This document shows, piece after piece, positions 19,265 through 26,489 of a DNA stretch of 64,000 bases. A program made the position numbers and the translations under genes. Under the pieces are notes generated by a model. The model ran no database searches. It worked only from the letters and a program-made list of their open reading frames with translations, and was not told where the DNA came from. The stretch is from Flavobacterium fluviatile (lineage in GTDB: Bacteria; Bacteroidota; Bacteroidia; Flavobacteriales; Flavobacteriaceae). The stretch spans positions 62,001-126,000 of the forward strand of contig NZ_JAADZW010000010.1 in the NCBI RefSeq assembly GCF_010645065.1, in the 5' to 3' direction. The number at the start of each line of letters is the position of its first letter. The first letter of the stretch is position 1.

Positions 19265-19381
19265 ATCCGCGTGAGTGATGGCAGTGGAGCTCTCCCGATT
19301 TTTCATCGGGAAGCGGGAACGTACAGCAGGACCCGAAGTTGCGAGAAGGAACGACGAAGCAATCTGGAGGGGCACGCCCAA
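19265..19381 (-). repeat. GGGCGTG...CATCCCTCACGC element, family B (reverse orientation)
   Basis: Read on the - strand it starts TGGGCGTGCCCCT, passes CGGGTCCTGCTGTACG and ends TGCCATCACTCACGCGG, the conserved blocks of family B. It contains an inner CCCGATTTTTCATCGGG hairpin. Other copies are at 29311, 35734, 45439 and 53559. Confidence 0.7.
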
Positions 19382-19401
19382 AAAAATGATTAAATTGTTA
19401 A

Positions 19402-19455
19402 ACCATATAAGTTCATTGAGGCTAAACTTACATTTTCTTATATAACTTATATGGT
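19402..19455. repeat. CCATATAAGTT...AACTTATATGG inverted repeat, family F (copy 1)
   Basis: AACCATATAAGTT and AACTTATATGGT are perfect inverted arms around 28 bp. The right half, ACTTACATTTTCTTATATAA, is nearly repeated at 44020-44040. It ends 20 bp before the next start codon. Confidence 0.75.
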
Positions 19456-19474
19456 GAATTAAAAATAAATTAAA

Positions 19475-21043
19475 ATGGTTACAAATTTTAAATACAAAAT
19501 AATTGCTTTCGTAGTCCTGATTGCCTGTTTGAACAGCAGTTGTAAATCGGGTGCGGGGCATTCTCAAAAGGGGAAATCTGTGGTTTTGGAGCAAAAAAAC
19601 TTCAAGCATTACGTGGATTATTTTAATACCATGGAAGATGAGAATTTGAAATTTGCGATTCCGAATGACAGTGCGTGGGCGTGGATGGAAAAAAACATTC
19701 CGTTATTTGAATGTCCACAGCAGAATTTTGAGGAGATTTATTATTATCGTTGGTGGACTGCCCGAAAACACATTAAGAAAACGCCACTAGGTTTCGGAAT
19801 TACCGAGTTTTTAGTAGATCGTTCGTATGCCGATAAATACAATTTGATTGCTTGTGCGGTGGGGCACCATATTAATGAATTTCGCTGGGTGCAAGATCCG
19901 CAGTACATTGAGCAGGATGTGAAAATTTGGTACCGTGGCAATGAAGGAAAACCGATGAACAAATTGTATAAATTCAGTAGCTGGACGGCCGATGCGCTGT
20001 ACAATCGGTATTTGGTGAATAAGGATGAGAAATTCTTATTGGATATGTACCCGGATATGGTGACGGATTATGCCGTTTGGGAAAAAGACCGTCAGCGTAA
20101 AGATGGTTTGTTTTGGCAACACGATGTAAAAGACGGAATGGAAGAATCGTTGAGCGGCGGGAGAAAAGTACAAAATGCAAGACCAACGATTAACAGTTAT
20201 ATGTTTGGAAATGCTGTAGCGATTTCAAAAATGGCATCGATGAAAGGCGACAAGGAAGTAGAAGCTAAATTTAAAGCCAAAGCCGATGTTTTACAACAAT
20301 TGGTAGAAACCAAATTATGGAATCCGAAAAGTGAATTCTTTGAAACGTTTACCGAAAAAGATACGCTGGCGCAGGTTCGGGAGGCAATCGGATTTATTCC
20401 GTGGTATTTTAACTTACCACAAAAAGACAAAGGTTTTGAAAAAGCCTGGGAACAGATTAAGGATGAAAAAGGGTTTTCGGCACCTTTTGGATTGACAACG
20501 GCAGAGCGCAGAAGTCCGCGTTTTAGAACTCACGGAACTGGAACCTGCGAATGGGACGGAGCGATTTGGCCTTTTGCAAGTTCACAGACTTTGACAGCTT
20601 TAGCAAATGTTTTGAATAATTACAATCAGAATTTCGTTGCGAAAACCGATTATTTCAAGCAAATGGATTTGTATGTGCAGTCGCAATATTACCGAGGAAA
20701 GCCATACATTGGAGAATATTTGGACGAAACAACCGGTTATTGGTTGATGGGCGACAAAGAAAGAAGCCGTTATTACAATCATTCGACTTTTAACGATTTG
20801 ATGATTACGGGATTGGTTGGTTTACGCCCAAGAGCGGATGAAAAGATTGAAGTGAACCCGTTGATTCCACAGGAAAAATGGGATTGGTTTTGTTTGGATA
20901 ATGTGTTATATCACGGGAATATTATCACGATTCTTTGGGATAAAACTGGGGAGAAATATGGTAAAGGAAAAGGTTTCAGAATCTTTAAAAACGGAAAGGA
21001 AATTGCTGTTTCTGAAAAATTAGAGAAATTAGTGACGAATTAA
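19475..21043 (+). CDS. Lipoprotein (alpha/alpha)6-barrel glycosidase, MGH1/GH63-like
   Basis: An exported lipoprotein: the hydrophobic segment ends in the lipobox LNSSC (Cys 23) followed by KSG. The mature part looks like an (alpha/alpha)6 barrel of the MGH1/GH63/GH37 type, with YYYRWWTARKHI near residue 89, QDPQYIEQDVKIWYR, ARPTINSYMFGNA and GTCEWDGAIWPFASSQT as signature stretches. This architecture hydrolyses terminal sugars by inversion. It is surface or periplasmic and neighbours GH95 and GH78, so an exo-enzyme on pectin side chains is likely. The family is not pinned down and the substrate is unknown. Confidence 0.68.
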   Translation: MVTNFKYKIIAFVVLIACLNSSCKSGAGHSQKGKSVVLEQKNFKHYVDYFNTMEDENLKFAIPNDSAWAWMEKNIPLFECPQQNFEEIYYYRWWTARKHIKKTPLGFGITEFLVDRSYADKYNLIACAVGHHINEFRWVQDPQYIEQDVKIWYRGNEGKPMNKLYKFSSWTADALYNRYLVNKDEKFLLDMYPDMVTDYAVWEKDRQRKDGLFWQHDVKDGMEESLSGGRKVQNARPTINSYMFGNAVAISKMASMKGDKEVEAKFKAKADVLQQLVETKLWNPKSEFFETFTEKDTLAQVREAIGFIPWYFNLPQKDKGFEKAWEQIKDEKGFSAPFGLTTAERRSPRFRTHGTGTCEWDGAIWPFASSQTLTALANVLNNYNQNFVAKTDYFKQMDLYVQSQYYRGKPYIGEYLDETTGYWLMGDKERSRYYNHSTFNDLMITGLVGLRPRADEKIEVNPLIPQEKWDWFCLDNVLYHGNIITILWDKTGEKYGKGKGFRIFKNGKEIAVSEKLEKLVTN

Positions 21044-21067
21044 ATTTTACTGTTTTTCCGTCTATTT

Positions 21068-21168
21068 TGTCATTCCGAGGAACGAGGAATCTCCGCAAGA
21101 AACTAACACAAAGCTTATTTAACATGTCGAGCTACTAACGGAGATTCTTCCTTCGTCTGAATGACAAA
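21068..21168. repeat. Palindromic intergenic repeat, family A (copy 4)
   Basis: TGTCATTCCGAGGAACGAGG on the left and CTTCGTCTGAATGACAAAA on the right are imperfect inverted arms. Confidence 0.8.
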
Positions 21169-21180
21169 AATGAGAAAAAA

Positions 21181-21210
21181 ATCTGCTTGATCTGCTAAAT
21201 CTGCGTGAGA
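21181..21210. repeat. CTGCG repeat arm, family E
   Basis: ATCTGCTTGATCTGCTAAATCTGCGTGAG, 36 bp before the GH78 start. Single arm. Confidence 0.6.
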
Positions 21211-21245
21211 AAAAATTATAGCAAATCAGCTTAAAAAATATAACA

Positions 21246-23996
21246 ATGAAAAAGTTTTTTTTACATCTTACATTAATCATTACACTTTTTACATTTTCGG
21301 CGAAAGCCCAAACAAAAATCAGTGTTACAAATCTCCAATGTGAAATGCTGACAAATCCGGAAGGAATTGATGTGCTGAAACCTCGTTTGAGCTGGCAGAT
21401 AAAAGCAGATGTGAATGATGTAAAACAAACGGCGTATCAAATATTGGTCGCTTCGACTTTAGAAAATCTGAATGCGAACAAAGCCGATTTATGGGACAGC
21501 GGAAAAGTAACAAGCAACGAATCAGTTAATATTATCTACAACGGAAAAGAGCTGGGAGACCGACAAAATGCATTTTGGAAAGTAACCGTTTTTACCAATA
21601 AAGGTGAAATCAAATCGGCTGTAACTGCTCATTTTAGCATCGGAATTTTAACCTATGCCGACTGGAAATCGACTCGCTGGATTGGCTATGAAAAATTATC
21701 GAAAGATGATAGTGTTTCGCAGTATTCCAGATTGTCAGCCCGTTATTTGCGAAAAGAAATCAATCTGAAAAAACAGGTCAAAAGCGCCAAAGTTTATATT
21801 ATGGGGATGGGCTTGTACGAGCTGTACATCAACGGAAATAAAATTGGCGATCAGGTTTTGGCACCCGTTCCGACGGATTATACCAAAAACGTAAAATACA
21901 ATGTTTTTGACGTGACTTCACAATTGAAAGAAGGCAAAAATATGCTGGGAACGATTTTAGGAAACGGACGTTTTTTTGCGATGCGTCAGGATTACAAACC
22001 CTATAAAATTAAATCATTTGGTTTCCCGAAAATGGCTTTGCAGTTGTTTGTCGAATATACCGATGGAACCAAAGACATCATCCGCACAGACGATACCTGG
22101 AAACTAACCACCGACGGACCGATTTTGTCGAACAACGAATACGACGGCGAAGAATACGATACCCGCAAGGAAATGAATGGCTGGGCTACCACCAATTTTG
22201 ACGATAAAAACTGGGTAAATGCCCGATACGTTCAGGAACCGGGCGGTTTTTATGAAGCGCAGATGTCGCCGTATATGAAAATAATGGGAGAGGTAAAACC
22301 GATTTCTATTAAAGCGACTGCCAAAGGAACATATATTTTGGATATGGGTCAGAATATGGTAGGCTGGTTGCAACTGAAAGTAAAAGGGAAAAGCGGTGAC
22401 CAGATCACAATGAAATTTGCTGAATCTTTGCAGGCTGATGGTTCGTTGTACATTGCCAATTTGCGTGATGCCAAAACGACTGATGTTTACACGCTGAAAG
22501 GCGAAGGCGAGGAAATCTGGGAACCCCGGTTTATATTTCACGGTTTTAGATTTGTAGAAATTTCAGGTTTTCCGACCAAACCAACATTAGATAATTTCGT
22601 TGGAAAAGTAGTGTATGACGATTTAAAAACGACAGGTACTTTCGAATCTTCGAATGCAACGATGAACCAGATTTTCAAAAATGCCTGGTGGGGCATCAGC
22701 GGAAATTACAAAGGAATGCCAATCGACTGTCCACAACGAAATGAGCGTCAGCCTTGGCTGGGCGACCGAACTACAGGTGCTTATGGCGAAAGTTTTTTAT
22801 TCAACAACCAAACGTTGTATGCTAAATGGCTTGATGATATTAAATACTCTCAAACGCAGGATGGAGGATTGCCGGATGTGGCGCCGGCATTTTGGCGTTA
22901 TTACGGTGATAATGTGACCTGGCCGGGAACGTATATCACGGTGGGCGATATGCTGTACCAACAATTTGGCGATGCAGAAGTAATCAAAAAGCAATATCCG
23001 TCTATGAAAAAATGGATGGTGTATATGGAGGAAAATTATCTACAAAATGATTTAATGGATAAGGATAAATACGGTGACTGGTGTGTACCGCCGGAATCGC
23101 TGGAATTGATTCGTTCCAAAGACCCTGCCCGTTTGACTGATGGACAATTGCTGTCGAGTGCATTTTACTATCAGCTTTTGACAATCATGAAAAAGTTTGC
23201 CAAAATCGCAAATGCCGAAGCTGATATTGCACATTATGATGATTTGGCAACAAGAATAAAAAAAGCATTCAATGCCAAATTTTTTAATGTTGACAAAAAC
23301 ACTTACGCCAATAATACGGTTACGGCTAATCTCTTGCCTTTGGCTTTCGGAATGGTTCCTGAAGATGTAAAAGACAAAGTATTCCAAAATATGGCTCACG
23401 AAGTTGAGGTAACCAAACAAGGTCATATCAGTACAGGAGTTATCGGAACGCAATTTTTGATGCGAACACTGACGAACTTTGGAAGAGGAGATTTGGCTTT
23501 CAAATTAGCTTCAAATAAAACGTATCCAAGCTGGGGCTTTATGGTCGAAAACGGTGCCACAACCATTTGGGAATTATGGAACGGAAATACCGCAGACCCA
23601 TCGATGAATTCACAAAACCACGTGATGCTTTTGGGTGATTTATTGATCTGGTACTACGAAAATATGGCGGGAATCAAAAGTAATCCCGAAACTCCGGGTT
23701 TTAAACAAATTATTATGAAACCGGATTTTAATGCGGGACTGACTTTTGTAAATGCATCTTACGAATCGATTTACGGACTAATAAAAAGCGACTGGAAGAA
23801 AACCAAAAACACTTTAGAATGGAAAATTACCATACCAGCCAATTCATCGGCTGTGGTGTATCTGCCAACAGCTAATGCTTCATTAGTAACCGTGAATAAA
23901 CAAAAACTGATTCAATTCTCATCTTCTTATAAAACAGAAAATAACAACATTGTCCTGACTTTACCATCGGGATCATATATCTTGAATGTAAAGTAA
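21246..23996 (+). CDS. Secreted GH78 alpha-L-rhamnosidase
   Basis: Cleaves terminal alpha-L-rhamnose, here probably from rhamnogalacturonan. A signal peptide ends at TFSAKAQ. Domains in order are an N-terminal fibronectin-like module with VLKPRLSWQI, the Bac_rhamnosid N domain with MGLYELYINGNKIGDQ, a CBM67-like sandwich ending near TYILDMGQNMVGW, the (alpha/alpha)6 catalytic barrel with DCPQRNERQPWLGDR (from about residue 494), and a C-terminal beta-domain. All key blocks are intact. At 916 residues it matches the family. It is a paralogue of the frameshifted gene at 12108 and could cover for that loss. Confidence 0.92.
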   Translation: MKKFFLHLTLIITLFTFSAKAQTKISVTNLQCEMLTNPEGIDVLKPRLSWQIKADVNDVKQTAYQILVASTLENLNANKADLWDSGKVTSNESVNIIYNGKELGDRQNAFWKVTVFTNKGEIKSAVTAHFSIGILTYADWKSTRWIGYEKLSKDDSVSQYSRLSARYLRKEINLKKQVKSAKVYIMGMGLYELYINGNKIGDQVLAPVPTDYTKNVKYNVFDVTSQLKEGKNMLGTILGNGRFFAMRQDYKPYKIKSFGFPKMALQLFVEYTDGTKDIIRTDDTWKLTTDGPILSNNEYDGEEYDTRKEMNGWATTNFDDKNWVNARYVQEPGGFYEAQMSPYMKIMGEVKPISIKATAKGTYILDMGQNMVGWLQLKVKGKSGDQITMKFAESLQADGSLYIANLRDAKTTDVYTLKGEGEEIWEPRFIFHGFRFVEISGFPTKPTLDNFVGKVVYDDLKTTGTFESSNATMNQIFKNAWWGISGNYKGMPIDCPQRNERQPWLGDRTTGAYGESFLFNNQTLYAKWLDDIKYSQTQDGGLPDVAPAFWRYYGDNVTWPGTYITVGDMLYQQFGDAEVIKKQYPSMKKWMVYMEENYLQNDLMDKDKYGDWCVPPESLELIRSKDPARLTDGQLLSSAFYYQLLTIMKKFAKIANAEADIAHYDDLATRIKKAFNAKFFNVDKNTYANNTVTANLLPLAFGMVPEDVKDKVFQNMAHEVEVTKQGHISTGVIGTQFLMRTLTNFGRGDLAFKLASNKTYPSWGFMVENGATTIWELWNGNTADPSMNSQNHVMLLGDLLIWYYENMAGIKSNPETPGFKQIIMKPDFNAGLTFVNASYESIYGLIKSDWKKTKNTLEWKITIPANSSAVVYLPTANASLVTVNKQKLIQFSSSYKTENNNIVLTLPSGSYILNVK

Positions 23997-24134
23997 AATA
24001 CCCAATAAAACAGGACGGTACAGGTCACTTTGCTATTTTTTTAGTGTTATTTTTACACTTAATAAAATTTTATATTCGGATATTTATATAATTCATTGAA
24101 AATAAACATTGTAAATATTTAAAAGAAATAAATA

Positions 24135-25283
24135 ATGAAATTGAAACACATAACAATTGTCTTTTTTGGACTGCTACTTTTAGGAAGCTGTAAATCGGCT
24201 TTGGAAAAAAAGACATGGAAAGAAGGAATTTTGGTAGATGAATTCATTTACGAAAAAGCACCTTATCCGTCGTGCCATTCCGTAACGATTGTGGAAGCAA
24301 CCAATGGGGATTTAGTTTCGGCCTGGTTTGGAGGATCACACGAAAGACATCCGGATGTTTGTATTTATTCGGCTATAAAACCTAAAGGAAGTGATAAATG
24401 GGGTGAAGCCATTAAAGTAGCTGATGGTGTGATGCCAGATGGTACAAGATTTCCAACCTGGAATCCGGTTTTGTACCAAATTCCGAACGGAGATCTGATG
24501 TTATTTTATAAAATCGGTCCAAAACCTTCTGAGTGGTGGGGCGTTTACAGAACTTCTTCTGATGGAGGAAAAACCTGGTCTGATAAAATTGATATGCCAG
24601 GTAAAGATTTTCTGGGGCCAATTAAAAACAAGCCGGTTTTATTAAGCAACGGAACATTATTACTTCCTTCAAGCACCGAAGGAAATGGCTGGCATTTGCG
24701 TATGGAATCCACTCCGGACTTCGGAAAAACCTGGGTGATGGGCGATACCATTTCGAGAGGCAAACAAAAAATAAATGCTATTCAGCCAAGTATTTTGTTT
24801 CATAAAGACGGAAGCATTCAGGCAATCGGGAGAACCAAAAACAGAGCTATTTTCAGTACATTTTCTAAAGACAACGGAAAAACGTGGTCAGATTTAGAAT
24901 TAATCGGATTACCGAATAATAACTCGGGAACAGATGCTGTAACGCTTAAAAACGGAAAACACTTATTAGTTTACAATCATGTTTTGCCTCCCGGAAATGA
25001 AGCTAAAGGTCCAAGAACACCTTTAAATCTTTCTATTTCAGACGATGGAATCAATTGGAATGCGACTTTGGTTTTAGAAGATTCAAAAATCAGCCAGTAT
25101 TCGTATCCTTCCATCATTCAGAGTTCAGATGGAATGGTGCATATCGTATATACCTGGAGAAGACAAAAACTGAAATACGTAAAAATTGACCCGGACAAAC
25201 TGGTAGCACTTCCAATCAAAAACGGAATCTGGCCTGGACAGGAAGGCGTTGAAGTAAAAGCTGTTAAAGCCGAGGAAGAATAA
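24135..25283 (+). CDS. Lipoprotein Asp-box beta-propeller, sialidase-like (BNR_2)
   Basis: A 382-residue exported lipoprotein (lipobox LLGSC, Cys 20, then KSA). The sequence has several sialidase Asp boxes: SSDGGKTW, TPDFGKTWVM, SKDNGKTWSDL and SDDGINW. An N-terminal WFGGSHERHPDV block is strongly conserved in a BNR family found in plant-polysaccharide loci and differs from true sialidases. It most likely removes a terminal acidic or branched sugar from pectin, perhaps a uronic or ulosonic acid. The substrate is unknown. AT-rich DNA (24001-24134) before it may hold its own promoter. Confidence 0.7.
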   Translation: MKLKHITIVFFGLLLLGSCKSALEKKTWKEGILVDEFIYEKAPYPSCHSVTIVEATNGDLVSAWFGGSHERHPDVCIYSAIKPKGSDKWGEAIKVADGVMPDGTRFPTWNPVLYQIPNGDLMLFYKIGPKPSEWWGVYRTSSDGGKTWSDKIDMPGKDFLGPIKNKPVLLSNGTLLLPSSTEGNGWHLRMESTPDFGKTWVMGDTISRGKQKINAIQPSILFHKDGSIQAIGRTKNRAIFSTFSKDNGKTWSDLELIGLPNNNSGTDAVTLKNGKHLLVYNHVLPPGNEAKGPRTPLNLSISDDGINWNATLVLEDSKISQYSYPSIIQSSDGMVHIVYTWRRQKLKYVKIDPDKLVALPIKNGIWPGQEGVEVKAVKAEEE

Positions 25284-25315
25284 GGAATTCACACAGAAAG
25301 AATTTTAATCTCCAT

Positions 25316-25386
25316 AATCTGCTAAATCTGCGAGAGTAATTTTTCCCGCAGATTGAGCAGATTTAACAGATTGTTTTTAATCTGCA
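25316..25386. repeat. CTGCGAGAG inverted repeat, family E
   Basis: AATCTGCTAAATCTGCGAGAG and CCCGCAGATTGAGCAGATT are inverted arms. It ends 17 bp before the next start. Confidence 0.75.
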
Positions 25387-25403
25387 TTAATAAAATAATA
25401 ATT

Positions 25404-26297
25404 ATGAAGTTAACAAATTTTAAAAGAAGCATGTTTATTGCAATGCTGGTTGTTTTATCAGGAACATTCAGTAATGCAGTTTCAGCACAGTCCGGTAAAA
25501 AGCAAAAATACAAAGTTGCCGTTTGCGACTGGATGATTTTAAAAAGACAAAAACTCGGTGCCTTTGGTTTGGCAAGCGAAATAAAAGCAGACGGAATCGA
25601 ACTGGATATGGGTGGTTTGGGAAAAAGACCAACATTTGACAGCAAGTTAGGCGACCCGGTTGAAAGACAAAAGTTTCTCGATAAATCAAAAGAAACAGGT
25701 GTCGGAATCAGTTCTATCGCAATGTCCGGTTTTTATGCACAGTCTTTCGCCAAAAGAGATTCAATTAATTTGATGATTAACGATTGCGTTGCAACAATGA
25801 AAAATATGAAGGTAAAAGTTGCGTATTTACCATTGGGAACTGAAAGCGATTTGAAGAAAAATCCAGAGTTGCGACCAATTGTAGTAGAGCGATTAAAATG
25901 GGCAGCTAAACAAGTGAAAAAAGTAGGCGGAATTATCGCTATCGAAACTTCGTTGAGCGCTACAGAAGAAGTAGCTTTATTGAAAGAAATTGGTTGTAAA
26001 AACATCAAAATATCATACAATTTTGCCAATGCGGTGGATAATGGCAGAGATATTGCTGAAGAATTAAAAATTTTAGGGAAGAAAAATATCGGGCAAATTC
26101 ATGCTTCAACAACCGACAGAGTTTGGCTGCAAAACGATGAAAACGTTGATATGCCAAAAATCAAAAAAACCTTAGACGATATGAACTGGAAAGGCTGGTT
26201 AATCGTGGAGCGTTCCAGAGACGTAACTATGGTTCGTGATGTAAAAGCCAATTATGGAGCTAACGTAGCCTATTTGAAGAAAATTTTTCAGAATTAA
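25404..26297 (+). CDS. Exported TIM-barrel protein, sugar phosphate isomerase/epimerase-like
   Basis: Belongs to the xylose-isomerase-like TIM-barrel (AP endonuclease 2) superfamily, whose members isomerise or epimerise sugars using a divalent metal. The ATG at 25404 is preferred over an in-frame 25353 because the upstream codons lie in a repeat. A signal peptide (VVLSGTFSNAVSAQ) sends it out of the cytoplasm, which is unusual for enzymes that normally act on free or phosphorylated sugars. Visible barrel strands include ADGIELDMGG, VAYLPLGTES, GGIIAIETSL, IGQIHASTTD and KGWLIVERSRD, supplying the usual Glu/Asp/His metal ligands. The substrate is unknown. Confidence 0.75.
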   Translation: MKLTNFKRSMFIAMLVVLSGTFSNAVSAQSGKKQKYKVAVCDWMILKRQKLGAFGLASEIKADGIELDMGGLGKRPTFDSKLGDPVERQKFLDKSKETGVGISSIAMSGFYAQSFAKRDSINLMINDCVATMKNMKVKVAYLPLGTESDLKKNPELRPIVVERLKWAAKQVKKVGGIIAIETSLSATEEVALLKEIGCKNIKISYNFANAVDNGRDIAEELKILGKKNIGQIHASTTDRVWLQNDENVDMPKIKKTLDDMNWKGWLIVERSRDVTMVRDVKANYGANVAYLKKIFQN

Positions 26298-26305
26298 AAT
26301 AAAAA

Positions 26306-26399
26306 AATCTGCTAAATCTGCAGTATCTGCGTGAGAAAAATTAGCACGCAGATTTAAAAAGATTCAGGCAGATTCTTAACAGATTTTTTAATCTGTGAC
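26306..26399. repeat. CTGCGTGAG inverted repeat, family E
   Basis: AATCTGCTAAATCTGCAGTATCTGCGTG pairs with CACGCAGATTTAAAAAGATTCAGGCAGATT. It lies 90 bp before the next start codon. Confidence 0.7.
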
Positions 26400-26489
26400 A
26401 AAACAAATACGATTATAATTTGCGAAAATTTACTTCGTCAGTTCGCTGTCGCTCGTGTGCGCAATTTGTGGTCTAAAAATAAAAATACA

